This document shows, in pieces, positions 1 through 12,882 of a stretch of DNA of 64,000 nucleotides. The translations under genes were made by a program, and so were the position numbers. How positions within the stretch are numbered: the first letter of the stretch is position 1; every line of letters starts with the position of its first letter. This stretch comes from Tanytarsus gracilentus. Taxonomy: Eukaryota; Arthropoda; Insecta; Diptera; Chironomidae. The notes beneath the pieces are model-generated. The model saw only the letters and a program-made list of their open reading frames with translations. It did no database searches and had not been told where the DNA came from. The stretch lies in NCBI GenBank assembly GCA_038502055.1, contig JAXRKN010000039.1:1798001-1862000 (forward strand). Direction: 5' to 3'.

Positions 1-285
1 CAGCTCGGCACACGGAAGATGACATTGCTCGAGTTTAATCACTTTCTGGAAGTGATTGCACGCGATTGGGGTTTGCCGATCATTGATATTAACAAGACTT
101 TTGTCAAACAGAATGGCTCATTTGAGGAATATTGCTATGCAGTTCAGCCACGTGCTGTTTCAGGATTACAGGAGTGGATTGCACCATGGTCAAAAATTGG
201 CCGCACTCGCTTTCAGCAAATGATCAAGAAGAACATTGGCAATGCCTTGATGGCTGAGGGTTTTGTAAAATTGGATAGTGCTTAA
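1..285 (+). CDS. 3' end of an unidentified protein-coding gene (partial)
   Basis: An open frame enters from the left edge and ends at the TAA at 283-285, giving about 94 C-terminal residues with ordinary coding composition. The tail is rich in aromatic and basic residues (for example WIAPWSKIGRTRFQQ and MIKKNIGNAL) and shows no signal peptide or membrane segment. I do not recognise the family, and no functional motif can be called from this fragment. The gene runs convergently into importin-4, whose stop lies about 110 bases away. The short A/T-rich spacer holds AATAAA-like sequence, so the two 3' ends probably lie back to back. Confidence 0.7.
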   Translation, partial: QLGTRKMTLLEFNHFLEVIARDWGLPIIDINKTFVKQNGSFEEYCYAVQPRAVSGLQEWIAPWSKIGRTRFQQMIKKNIGNALMAEGFVKLDSA

Positions 286-395
286 ATATTTCTTCCAAAA
301 AAAACTCAAAAATTTTATTTTCATTTCTTTTAAATAAATTTTTTTGTTACATAAAATATTTCATGTTATATAAAAATGTTATTTTCAAACGCATA

Positions 396-3300
396 TTACA
401 AAGTCTGAACGAAATTAGAAATTTCAGCATCGACGTTGATTGCGTTGTTGAATTTTTCGGGGAAATCTTGACGTACCTGACGAACAAAGGCGAAAACTTG
501 CTCGCGTACTTCGTCTTTGCTATATTGATTCTTTTGGAGTACGGTTAGTGCTGTAAGAATGACGCGTTCTAAGAACTGAAGCAAAATTTCATTTCCTTGT
601 CGATAAAGTAATTCCAAGGATTTGAAAACATTTTCGTTTTCAACAAAATCTTGCCGAAGCGGTAAGTAAGAGATAAATACGGGAAGCACGTCTTTGATAG
701 GAACCAAGGAACTGTTGCTGATAATTAAGCGTGCAAGTGTACCACAAATGTTGTCGAGAATTCCTCCATGAGTCTCTTTTCCCACCATTGCCGATAAAGC
801 CGCGAGAATTTGTGGATACGCTCTAGTTAAGTAATTAAGGTTAATTGAAATTTATTAAAGAAAATAATAATTTCACTCACTTATAGCTTGTTTGTCCACT
901 CGCCATAACTAATTCTCCAATTGCATACACGGCATTGTTTCTAACTTCCTCATCGCTCTGGTCATTCAGCAAGTCAATCAAAAGTGGTAGAATCGAGTCG
1001 AAATATTGTGCAGAAAAATCGCCCAGCGGTGCAAAGCATTCGGACATCACCCCTACAGCCATTGCACGTTGCGATTGAGACATTTCATCCTTTTGTTTGG
1101 TTTTTTGCTAAAACAACAATTAAATAAGGCACTATTAAATAAGGGATTATACTTTTTAAAAAAATTTCAACTTACAATTTTAGTAGCAAAGAATTGAGAG
1201 ACACGTCCAAAGTATGCGTAGAATTCTTGTGTGCTCATAGCTTTACCAAATTTAGGTAAAATTTCTCCAGCCGACTCTAAAATTGCTATATCATATTCAC
1301 TTTCGTCCTCCTCATCCTCCTGGGGTTCATCAAATTGGCACGAAACTTTTCCATGAAGAACATCACTAAAAGTTAAAAAAAATACCATAATAAGTAACTA
1401 TGTTATTTATAATATCAAATACATACAAAATGCAGGAGAAAATTGCGTCTTTATGTCCCTCGACCTCAACAGCAGCCGCTCCTAATGTCTCTAGAATTTG
1501 ATTGAATGAATCTAAAGCTGCCATAACGACAATTCTCTCTTCATCGGTGTGAATAATTTCACTGAATTTCGGTATAAGAATAAGCAGTGTGTGTTTAACA
1601 CCTTCAAAGTTGTTGAGCTTGTAGAGTGAAATTACAAATTGGCAGAGCGCCTCAACTGATGATTGACGAATGTCTTCACTAAAATATATTAATGAAAATT
1701 AGTTATTTAACATCATTTAAAGAAATTTGGAATTACTTTGGATAGGGAAGAAGCTTGTAGATTTCCTCAAACGATATTTTAATGAAAGGAGCGAAAGCCG
1801 CACCAGTGTGTTCACAGAGTTCTTTTAATGCGATAATTGCTTCTTCTTTCTCCTCCATGTATGAATTTTCGATGCCTAAAAATAAAAATGATATTATCGT
1901 GAATTATAAAAATAGCTCTTAAACCATACCTAAAAGCTCATCGTCTTCGCACTCCGTTTCATTATCGGAAGTATCAATATCGAATTCTTGATCGTCGTCC
2001 TGACTCTCGTCAAGTTCTTCTGTGTCTTTTCCATTCGATAAGACGATACTTTCAGTGCTCTTCACACTATCAATCATCGATGTGACAATTTTCTCGAGTG
2101 CACTTCCTATTTGCTCGTTCAAGATTGAGGCCATGGCGGCAAAGAGATTGTAGCAACTTCTCTTTAAATCGGGATCATTTTTATCTTCAATCAAATTCAG
2201 TCCAAGATTCATAGTGTCGACGGCGAGTGGAAGAAAATTTTCTTTGCCAATTGTTCTGGCGAGTGCTGCCAATGTGTCGATAGCTGCCGGACGCAATGTA
2301 CAAATGTCCTCATCCTCCGTTTTTACCAAATACATTTTTAAGCTCTCAATTAGTTGCGGGAAAAATGGCAACAAACTACTTTTTGTTGCATTCGCGACGG
2401 CCGAAATACAGCTCAATGCGAGCTCTCTCAAATGGACAGAATTAGTAGGTGCCATGCACTCGAAGAGTCTCGGCATTAAAACTCCAAGATGAGGAACGAG
2501 AGCATCCTCCAAATTTTCACAGAAGGTCTCAACCGCATAGAATACCCTATCTATGTGTTGTGGCTCCTTTCCATTTGCCGTAAGCTGATTTGAAAGCATT
2601 TGAAGGTATTCAAAGAGAATTGGCAAAATTTCTTCTGAATACTGAGAGATTTCCGGTTGAAGGTGCTCAGCAAATTGGCCGAGAGCAAACAATGCACTGT
2701 TACGAATCACCGCATTATTATCGGTAATGCCAGTTTTAATGCAATCGAGTAATGGTCGGAGATATTTCTTGCAGATAGCAGCGCTGCATCCCTCAGCAAT
2801 GACAGCAATAGAAAGATAAGCTGCCTTCTTCTTCAAGGGGTCGTCAGATTGAAGTGCGGGCTCTAACAATTGTAAAAGTGGTGGAATCAAACTTTTTGGT
2901 GGTATATTAAGTGCAATAACGTCCATCGTTTGCGTTGCGCAATTCATCGGAGTTGTTATCTCATTAGAACCAAAATATTCTTCTGTGTCATCACCCGAAT
3001 CATCCGATGGAAGTGACATCAATTCAAAAAGTGTAGCAATAATTGGCTCAACAAGTTTTTGCTTCAAAATCAATTTCTTCTTAATTCTTACAATCCATCC
3101 AATGAATGTGATGGTTTTTACTCTCACACTCTCGTCCAATTCTTTGTTGCGTGACAGCTCTAAACACATTTCAATTAATAGCGTGATGTGATTTGTCAAC
3201 AATTTTGGCGTATGATCAGCCATATTCTCAAGTATATCGAATGCATCGATAAATTTATCTCCATCGTCCTTTAGAGCGACGAGTGCTTTGACAACGTATG

Positions 3301-4060
3301 GAACAGACGATGCGTAGATGTGCTCTGCGGCATTATTACCCAAGATGAAAGGAACGAGATATCCCATAGCCATAATTAAATTATAGATTACTGGATTGCC
3401 CATGTTATTTGTCTGATCGGCTGCCGTAAAAGCTTGTGAACAAAACATTCCAATAGTCTGAAGATGTGGAACAAATTGATCGGGTGCCGAATCCGTGAGA
3501 CTAGCAAACGTTTCCGAACCCAATTGACTCAAGCGTGGATCAGCTGATTGTGCGCTCTCGAAGATGAACTTTAAAACATCACTCGACCATTGATTTTTCT
3601 TGGGAAATTCATGATTGCACAATGCACCGACAACTTGGCTAATTGAAGCTCTAACCGTTTTTTCTGGCTCATTAATAATCGCTTGAAGAAGTCCATTTTT
3701 AATGCCTTCTTGTTGATCGGCCGGCACCATATTCCAATTGCGAAGCTTAATGAGCTTTTTCCTTAACACAACAGCTGCATATTGTCTCAGTTGTGGACTA
3801 TTACTCGTTGTCGCCACGTTACACAAAATCGCAATTGTTCCCGGTTGTTTGAGGGCCTCATTAAGATCTTCTGTTGCCTGAAATGTTCAATAAAAATTAG
3901 TCATTGAGCTAAGAAGAAGTTCCTCACATGTGGCACACAGTCGAAAACACACTTTCATTGTCAAAATTTTTCAATTTCAATTTAAAGCACTTTTTACCTT
4001 TTGTACATTCTCGGCATTGAGAAGATTCGAAAGAATCGCTTCCATACTCTCCATTGCCAT
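396..4060 (-). CDS. Ipo4: Importin-4 (karyopherin beta; RanBP4/Apollo-Artemis type)
   Basis: This is a nuclear import receptor of the HEAT-repeat importin-beta superfamily, which binds RanGTP and carries cargo such as histones and ribosomal proteins. Seven exons fit canonical splice sites and phase: 4060-3998, 3877-1930, 1875-1737, 1678-1427, 1365-1176, 1107-881 and 822-396. They give about 1081 residues, the usual importin-4 length. Family signatures seen are QLRQYAAVVLRKKL near the N-terminus, SALFALGQFAEHLQPEIS mid-protein, an acidic stretch of Asp/Glu just before the exon 2/3 junction, SYMEEKEEA after it, EYDIAILESAGEILPKF, and RDN-like LDNICGTLARLI near the C-terminus. Importin-5 is the nearest alternative, but the C-terminal half reads as importin-4. 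The start at MAMESMEAIL heads a 21-codon exon. It is divergent from the small gene at 4324. Confidence 0.93.
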
Positions 4061-4323
4061 GAATTTTACACTTTTAAAGCACTGATTTACTAATTTAATT
4101 CGCGTAAATTCCTCTTTTGAAATTCCTCTTCGCACACAAATTCGGGGGATTTAAGTTGAGGTAAAATTACAAATTTCACGAGTTTCTATGCCTTGACTTT
4201 TGTTTACATTTCAGTTTTAATGAAAATTTTAAAAATTAAAATAACTTTTTAATTATATTTGAGAGAATTCGAGACGTTTAATTAATTTAAATTAGTTAAT
4301 CGAGTAATTAAATCAATATTTCA

Positions 4324-4647
4324 ATGAGTGACAAAGAAACTCGAAAGGTAAAAAGTGAATAATGTGCAAAATTTTAATAATTTGAAATTTTTGTTTATTT
4401 TTAAATTTTAACGAATTTTTTTTTATTTTTTCAGTCATCTAAAGACATCGAACCATCAACGTCAGCAATTAATGTCAACGATATGCCACCAGCGATTAAA
4501 AATGTCAACGTTGTTCTTAGTCTCGATAACTGTGAGAAATTCATAGAAGCGGAAAATCATAAAGCTCGTATAGCAAAGCTCAGAACAGATGGACTAAAGT
4601 ACTTGCAAGAGACATCGTGGATGTATCAAAACAATCTTGGAACTTAA
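4324..4647 (+). CDS. Small two-exon protein of 78 residues, function uncertain
   Basis: Exon 1 (4324-4347) encodes MSDKETRK and ends at a GTAAAA donor. Exon 2 (4435-4647) follows a T-rich tract ending in CAG. The product has a polar, probably disordered N-terminal half and a C-terminal helix that contains KARIAKLRTDGLKYLQETSW. An AATAAA follows within ten bases of the stop. The final helix faintly recalls the C-terminus of anaphase-promoting complex subunit 16 (ARMEKL...EW pattern), but this is a weak impression, not an identification. The gene sits between the importin-4 promoter (about 260 bases, head to head) and Rop (190 bases downstream, same strand), so it may share a bidirectional promoter with importin-4. 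Confidence 0.7.
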
Positions 4648-4836
4648 TGAATTTAATAAAGATCTCAAAAAATTTAAACTTTTCGTAACGTATTTATTCG
4701 ATTCAAAATAAACCACAATAAGACTTTCGTTAAAACTGAAAATCAAAGTTAACGAAAGCGAAGATAGAAAAAAAAACATCAGAAAATTCCCAAAAGAAAA
4801 TTTTAATTGCAATCGAGTGAAAAAAAGTCAACAATC

Positions 4837-7800
4837 ATGGCTTTAAAAGTGCTTGTTGGACAAAGTAAGTGTTAATCTATTCGAGAATGGCCAAGTTAAA
4901 GTGATAGAACGTGAAATAATATGAAAAACAAATCATTTGTGAAATTAGAGTAATCGAAAATAACACTTTAATTAAAGCTAAATTATTATGAGTAATGCAT
5001 TAAATTATGAGTATTATGCAATTCCACTCCCACTGAATCTTATTAGTGACTCAATAATGATAAAATTAAACATTCTCGAAAGATATTGATTTTTCATCGC
5101 AAAAATTAACATTCATGCGCACTAGTGATTATGACGTCACATCCTAGTCATGTTATCATTCATTCAACAACCTACCCGCATACACTTTCCATTGTGTGCT
5201 AATTTTTCCACATTTATGTCTCTTATAGAAATTATGAATGAGGTCATTAAGTACAAGGGACCCGCCAAGAAAGGTCAACCGGGCAAGGCACAGCCGGTCG
5301 AGTGGCGAGTCCTCATTGTTGATAAGCTCTCAATGCGTATGGTCTCATCCTGCACAAAAATGCATGACCTTAGTGCCGAGGGCATAACATGTAAGTGTGA
5401 TAATTACAACGTACACTCATCGATGACTCATGCAAACTTTATATTTATTTTCATGTTTTAGTGGTTGAAGATATCAACAAAAAACGTGAGCCGTTACAAA
5501 CAATGGAAGCTGTCTATTTGATAACACCATCGCATGACTCTGTCTACGGAATAATTCGCGATTTTGAGTCACCTACTCGACCACTCTATAAGGCCGCTCA
5601 TGTATTCTTTACCGAAGGTATTTAAAATAATTATTTCATCGATTCTGGAACCAAACCAAGAATCCCTCATTATTATTATTATTATTTTCATCAAGACCAA
5701 AAAGTAGGTCTTTTGTGTTTTCACTTGACGGCACACAATGAACGATTTTTATCATTTTATTATTATTTAATTTTCTCTTATTATTTAGCCGTCAAAGACG
5801 AGATATTTGAAAAATTAAAAGGACAGAGAGTAGTGAAATTTATGAAAACCTGCAAAGAAATTAATATAGCATTTATTGCGTATGAGAAGCAGGTGAAATA
5901 TTTTTTTTATTATTGTATGATTTATTTTTTTGGTGGTTCCGGGTGCTGTTCATTAAGTCATTCTCTTTTTTCTAACACTTGAAATTTTCTAACTTCATGC
6001 TAACATAAATTACGCAGTTTGTCCGGATGAAATGTTTAATGACCTTTGCAAATCAATGGCCGCACGTCGCATCAAAACCATGAAAGAAATCAACATTGCT
6101 TTTCTTCCCTACGAATGTCAGGTGTGTGTTGGTGGACATGAAAAGTGCAAAATTGTGTTTCAACGTGAATTTTCTTTTTTTGAATTCTATTATGCTCATA
6201 GTACACACTCTTTAATTATTCTCGCATTTTCTATCAAAATTTTCAATCCTTTTTCCCCATGTAAAATTCCAAAAATTTGTTAATTTCACAATTTTATTCC
6301 CAACAGACTATTTTTGCAAAATTGATTGATCAAACAAAATTTATTTAGTCACCGCATCATGACAAACCTCTTAATATTTTTATTTATTTTAAACATCCTA
6401 AACACTCAATTCCCATCCCATAATTTTGTTGATAAGTTTGTTTGTGTTATTATTGATGTGAATTCACAGAAAAAAAATTATAAGAAAAACTCTTTCACAC
6501 ATTTTCAATGATGAAATTAATTAAAACTTTAATTAACCTTTTGACTGCCGATGTGGATTTCGATATCTTCCCTTTCCTCCACACACACTCACACCAAAAA
6601 GTTTTGAGTAAAAAATGAATCAAGAACTAACTGCATGCAATCTTTTTTTCTAGCATATATTAAGACACAGTGTTTGACTTGTAAAAAGTACTTGAATCAG
6701 AAACTTATGTGGCACAATTTGAGTGTAAAAAAGTTAATATTTTGTGTACAGAATGATGAATGACATGAGCAATTTTGGAGATGACTTTAAAACTGAAGAA
6801 AAAAAATTGTGTGTGATGCAAAAAAAGAAAAAATAATAAGTTTGTGTTATGTGGTTGCTGATTGTTCTATCTCTTGTTATAATTTTTAATTATGTGAGGG
6901 AGGAACTTTTTTTTGGTGCTGATTTTTTTTCTAACCACCTCATTTTAAATTCCAAATATTAAATAAATAAATTTTGTGCACGTTTTAAAGTTTTCTCCCT
7001 CACACTCACAAGTTTTCTTTTTCTCAAAAAGTTTGCTCTTTTGAGAATTTGAAAGCTCTTCTTAACTCACCAGAAAAAAAAATCCTTTAAAAATAATTTT
7101 GTGGTAATGTAAATTTTTTAAACTAATTAATTTAGCTCGCTATTTCTTCTTTCTCTTTTCGTGTGTTTTTCTTCTCTCTTTTCCACCTCTTTTTGTATAA
7201 AAAAAATTCATTATTAATTGGGCAAAAAAAATCACCAAAAAAATGGTCATAAAACTGTCAAATGCGAGCATTTTTTTCTATTTTCAATTTTTCCCCTCTT
7301 TATTTCTTCCACAAAAAATTTAGGTCTTCTCATTGGACTCGCCCGACACATTCCAATGTAGCTATTCGCCAAGCTTGAGATCCGCTCGTGTTGGCAATAT
7401 GGAGCGTATCGCTGAACAAGTCGCTACGCTTTGTGCCACTTTGGGCGAATATCCGTCGATACGTTATCGCAGTGATTGGGAGCGTAATGTCGAGTTGGCT
7501 CAATTAATTCAGCAAAAGCTGGACGCCTACAAAGCCGATGAACCAACAATGGGTGAAGGTCCCGAAAAGGCCAAATCAACGTTGTTGATTCTGGATCGTG
7601 GCTTTGATTGCGTATCTCCATTACTGCATGAATTAACGTTACAAGCAATGGCATATGATTTGCTACCAATCGCCAATGATGTCTATAAGTACGAGAATCA
7701 GGGCGCGGAGAAGGAAGTGCTGCTCGATGAGAACGACGAGTTGTGGTCGGACTTGAGGCATCAACATATTGCCGTCGTGTCACAGAAAGTTACACAAAAC

Positions 7801-8761
7801 TTGAAGAATTTCACCGAGTCGAAGCGCATGTCGAGCGCTGACAAGGCATCGATGAGAGATCTATCGCAGATGATCAAAAAGATGCCTCAGTACCAGAAGG
7901 AATTGTCAAAGTATGCAACACACTTGCATTTGGCTGAGGACTGCATGAAAGCTTATCAGGTGAGATTTTCTAAATATTCAAGCTTGAACTTTAACTAATT
8001 AAAATATTAATTAGGGCTATGTTGATAAGCTTTGCCGTGTGGAACAAGATCTAGCGATGGGAACTGATGCTGAGGGTGAAAAAATCAAGGATCATATGCG
8101 CAACATCGTTCCAATTCTCCTCGATACCTCAGTGTCAAACTATGACAAAGTTCGCATTATTGCTCTCTACGTGATGATCAAAAATGGAATTTCCGAAGAG
8201 AATTTCACCAAATTGGCAACACACGCTGGCATTGAGCAACGCGAACGTGAAATGATTCTCAATTTGTCGCATTTGGGCATCAATGTCATTTCTGATGTGA
8301 GAATTTTATTTCATATTTAAAGTTTATTTTAATTTAAATCATTACAGTCAAGCCGTCGCAAGTCATACGTCATCCCACGCAAGGAGCGCATCACCGAGCA
8401 GACTTATCAAATGTCTCGTTGGACACCGGTCGTTAAGGACATCATGGAGGATTCAATTGATGAGAAATTGGATCAAAAGCACTTCCCATATCTTGCAAAT
8501 CGTTCAGGACAGACTTCATATAGTGTTCCAACAAGTGCTCGCTATGGACACTGGCATAAGGAGAAGTCACAGGCACCGGTCATTCGCAATGTTCCACGCC
8601 TAATTGTCTTCATTGTCGGCGGTATGAGCTACTCGGAAATGCGATGCGCATATGAGGTGACAACTGCCTACAAAAACTGGGAAGTTATCGTCGGGTCATC
8701 TCACATTTTAACTCCAGAGGGATTCTTGAGTGATTTGGGAGCCATCTCAAAGGACGATTAA
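4837..8761 (+). CDS. Rop: Rop, Sec1/Munc18 syntaxin-binding protein
   Basis: Rop binds syntaxin and SNARE complexes at the plasma membrane and is essential for neurotransmitter and general secretion. Exons are 4837-4864, 5229-5390, 5462-5617, one of two alternative exons (5789-5892 or 6018-6121), 7324-7959, 8015-8296 and 8348-8761. Either choice gives 593 residues, the normal family length. Family landmarks are the N-terminal MALKVLVGQKIMNEVIKY, YKAAHVFFTE, KEINIAFLPYECQ, VFSLDSPDTFQCSYSP, LLILDRGFDCVSPLLHELT, and the C-terminal PRLIVFIVGGMSYSEMR with GSSHILTPEGFL. The intron between the alternative pair and exon 5 is 1.2 kb, the longest in the gene. No key motif is missing. Confidence 0.97.
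5789..5892 (+). other. Rop: Rop alternative exon 4a (divergent form)
   Basis: This 104-nt exon has a good acceptor (TTATTTAG) and donor (GTGAAA) and encodes 34-35 residues beginning AVKDEIFEKLKGQRV and ending EINIAFIAYEKQ. It aligns position by position with exon 4b but differs at roughly half its residues. Both exons enter in phase 1 and leave in phase 0. Including both, or neither, breaks the frame, so the pair must be used one at a time. Confidence 0.88.
6018..6121 (+). other. Rop: Rop alternative exon 4b (canonical form)
   Basis: This exon has the same length (104 nt) and phase as exon 4a, and its acceptor is ACGCAG. It encodes VCPDEMFNDLCKS followed by KTMKEINIAFLPYECQ, which is close to the sequence found in Drosophila Rop and in mammalian Munc18. 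It therefore represents the ancestral choice. Confidence 0.92.
6122..7323 (+). other. Long Rop intron downstream of the alternative exons
   Basis: This is AT-rich sequence with long pyrimidine runs toward its 3' end (7140-7323) and repeated CTCTTTT tracts. I see no further coding exon. Its length and pyrimidine-rich blocks could hold elements that decide between exons 4a and 4b, but no specific motif can be supported. Confidence 0.6.
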
Positions 8762-11700
8762 ATTATTCAAAAATCTCTCTAAAAAGTTTAAAACTCACTT
8801 TTCGCTTATAAATGTGATTTTCTATCGTTTAATTTGAAAAGTTCCAATTTAATGGTAAATTGCACGACGACAAAAAAATATCTTTGAAACCACCGACGGG
8901 CTTCAAAAAATTTCTGGCATCACTCTATAAAACCATATTTACCACTTTATTATTAAAGTATGAAAATTACCTGAATCAAATTGCTTTAAATGTATTTTCG
9001 AAAGACAATATATATCGAGTAGATGAGACACTCTAACGTCTTCTCATCCCTTGTATATTAATTAATTATTATGTTGATGAAAAAAAATTGGAAAAATCTT
9101 CAATATAGAAAAGTTTTTGAATGATTAATTTTCATCTCATAAAAAGATCAAAATTATTCAGTCAAAAACAAATTCAGAGAAGTAACAAAAAATTCACCTA
9201 TTTATTCAATTGTTAAAAGTTAATTTTAGCTCACATTTTGTTGTAAATTAATAATTTTGTTTGGACAAAAAAATGTTAAATGCAATTTTAGTTTTTAGAA
9301 CGAAAAACTTGAAAGTGATAAAAGGAAAATTTTGAATATTTTTATGGTGTGATGAAAGTTCTTGGTAATTTGCCACACATTTGAATTCTTTACACACATA
9401 AATTTGTGAAGCAAATATTGAAATTTTTGCATTTTGCTAAACCTAGCTGTAGAAAATTTAAAATGATTCAAAGATTAGCTTAAAAATTTGACGAACGATT
9501 AAAGAAAATTCTCAGACAATTGATAAGAAATTTTAACAGCATTAATCGCCACACAATCTATCTCAAGTAATTATTTTCTCTCTTTCTATTTAGGTAGAAA
9601 AAAATATCAAAAAAAGTACTTTGACAGAAAAAATCTGATAACATAAAAAAGTAGAAAAATCCTTGTGGCAACTTAAATGATAAAATTTTCGCTCCCCTTG
9701 GAATTCTTTTGGGCTTTTATATGCCACATAAAAAAATGTATGAAAATAAGCTTGAAGTCAATTTTTAATCTTAGAAAATAAAAAACTCATATTTCGTGAC
9801 AAGAGAAAATTTAACGACTAAAGTCAACACCAAGGATTAAAATTGAGAAGCAAAAGTTAAAAATTTTACGATGAAAATAAAGTTTTCTTGCATCACAAAT
9901 TGTAAAGCATTAAAAAATTATTAAGAAAAACATTTAATTATTATAATGAAAAATTAACAGAATATATATCAAAGATGATGAAAGAGTTCATTGAAAAAAA
10001 ATTGTGTTTTAATTTATTTTCAGGATAAATATTTTTACACCACCTGCAACAAAGTAAATTAAAAATCTCAATTCATTTAACTTTTAATTCTTTAACTTTT
10101 ATTAAAAATGTCTAGTTGAATGTACAAAAAAGATTTGTTATGTCTGTCAAATTTCATTTTAATAACAAATATAATCGAAAGGGATTTTTTTAATAAAATC
10201 TATTTACAAGTCCATCAAGTTTCAATTTGAATCGAGGAGGAAGAAAATATAAGAATCTCCTCACTCTCACTGTGTCCGTTCTTAAATATTTCGGCAAAAT
10301 CATTGCGTCATTCTGCCTGCTTTTAATCACAAAAAAAATATACACATCAATAAGGTTAATTTGTATTTTTTTGATGAAATGAGTTTAGAAATAATTTCCG
10401 ATAGTATAAAATTTCAATGATGAGATGGAATTGATTGTTCAGCACTGTCTTCATGAAGCATTTATCCAGTCGTTTTTCCTTGACTATACTTACAAGCTGG
10501 AGAGGTTTTTTTATAAAAGTAATTTTAAGAAAGTTCTTTAATAATTTCCATTGTATGGTCTATTCAGTGGCTTTTGTTGAGGTTGAAGATTACCCGGTCG
10601 GCTGTTTAGGAATTAAAAGAAATAATAAATAAAAATTAAAACTCAATTTCGAAAATAATAAGAGGAAAATTTCCATCACCAAAAATCTAAGGAAAAGAGG
10701 AATAAAGTTAACAGAAAAAAGCATAAAAAATGTTTAGAGGTGAAAAGTTAAATGTGCAGAGCATTAGGGATCAACGAAAAATTAAATTAAAATTAGTGAA
10801 CTCACAAGAAAACATTTTAAGTGTTTTGATCATATTCCCCTTTATTTCTCTTATATCTCATTCAATAATATTTACTGTATATATATCTTCGATTTTTTTC
10901 ATATATAATTTTCTTCTAAATTATAATTTCTGGAATGTTTATTCAATTTTATCAATTATTTAATTTTTAAACTCAACACTTTTATGAGAAAACAAAATCA
11001 AGTCTTTAATTACCAATAATGGAATGAGAAATTTTTTAAAGTTAATTTTTTTTTTGATAATTTCCGATAATCTACAATAATGTAAGTAGGATGTGAAGAT
11101 TACAACAACCGTATTGCTTCTACATTTAGAGAGATTAAGATGAATTTTAAATTTTCTATTTTTTTTCTCTAGATTTTTTCCATTGATCGGAAAATTATTC
11201 GCCATCTGCATGTTAGACACTATCGTTTCGGAATTTTTCTCTATCTAACTTTGATCTTCGGCTGCAAAAATTAGAATTTTGTTTATTTTTAATTCCAATT
11301 AACCCCAAAATTTTGCAAGCAAATTCGAGCGACATGCAGTTGTGAATCATTCCAATATTTTCCATTTGATAAGATGCAAGGGATAAAAACTTAATTGCGT
11401 TCGAAAAAATTAAAATAATTTTCAGCGCCGAAAAAAATTCTTATAACAATGATTAATGTGTTTCCTTAATATATTTTCCTCATTATCATCTGGGATATTT
11501 TAGGAATATCGAGAATGAGATATAAATTACAACAGCAATTATATTTTTTTCTTCAATATCATTTTAATAACTTTTTAAATACTTTCTTCACTTGAATGAT
11601 TAAAATTAGAGGAGTGAGTTTGAAAATTAACAGTTTTTACAAAATATTTGCAATGATTATCGTGCTTTGGACATAAAGAAGCGCTAAAAGACCTTTTCTT

Positions 11701-12882
11701 TGGTTTTTTCCATTCAATAAAACTCCAACAAACAGTATGGATTGGTTTTGGCTGGATTTGAATTTAAGATTGCGAGTAGTGTCAAAAACCAAATCAAACA
11801 TCCCATTCAGGTGGATTTTGTTTACATTCAAGTGCAATTTAACTTTCAAAATATATGGAAAGGATAATTATATCGAGAGGTTAAGTAAATGTTAAATACA
11901 TATGGCATATATTAATATACCTAAGTCAACAAGGCTCTTCTATATGTCGCTACTCGCAATGAATATTTATGCATCAAATATATTTTTTAACTTTTATAAT
12001 ACCGACTTTTTTCACTCTTGTCTCTTTTCGCTTTTAAACTTTTGAATTTATGAGAAACATTTCATAAAATAGACATTTAGTTTGAGAGTGTCTTTTTGTG
12101 GGCCTTTAAGTTGTTGTGTGAAACTTTAATCGCGTCTGTTTGTGTTCAAGAAGAGAGACTCGCAATTTATTGCTACAAAAGTTCTATTATTAATATAATC
12201 GTTCTCTATGAAATCAAATAAAGCATTTGTTGTGAGATGATGACATCGAAAGCTTTTCTCTGCTGATTGAATTAATACTTGGAAGGGGTTTTTATTTCTT
12301 AGAAGGTAGTTTAAGGTTTTTTTTTGGACAAAGAAATAATTGAGATTACATTTGTGGTAAGAGCTTTGATGTTTTTAAAGCTTAAAGATTAAAGGCTTTT
12401 GTTTTTTATCTAGCTTGAAAATTATGTTTTGCTTCATTAGCTCTTGTCGTAACTTTTAATCTCCGTCACCTCAATTAATTCAATTAGTACATTTTTTTGT
12501 GCGAAAGAAAATTATATTAGGTGTTTAAATATTGTTAGCCTGACTTTAGGAAGTGGGATTTTAATTAATTGACATCAAGTACTCTAATTTACAATCATAA
12601 CACATTCATGGCGGTTAAATATGAATTTTGAACGCAACTCAGCTTTGATGAGAAACAATTTTTTATGACAAGCTTCAACGATTTATTTAACACATTTATG
12701 AGATATGTTTTTTGCTGACTGTTAATATTCCTTAATGATTATCCAGGACTAAATGCTGTTATTAAAACATTGTCATTTTAAAAATGATTGCAATTCATGC
12801 GTATGTGTGTATTAAAGAATTATTTTCTGTATTATAGAAGAGACAGCGGAAGGGATAGAGCTAGGAGTAAAGTCATAGTTGT
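8762..12882. other. Intergenic region between Rop and shibire
   Basis: About 4.1 kb of A/T-rich sequence lies between the Rop stop and the last shibire exon, so the two genes are tail to tail. Both 3'UTRs must fall here. Open frames in it are short, biased to Phe, Ile, Lys and Asn, and have no splice partners. I see no RNA gene and no long repeat. Confidence 0.6.

Noticed and set aside
10435..10963. Two open frames of 65 and 77 codons between Rop and shibire
   Set aside because: Composition is that of AT-rich noncoding DNA (Phe, Ile, Asn, Lys) and neither has introns, signals or similarity.
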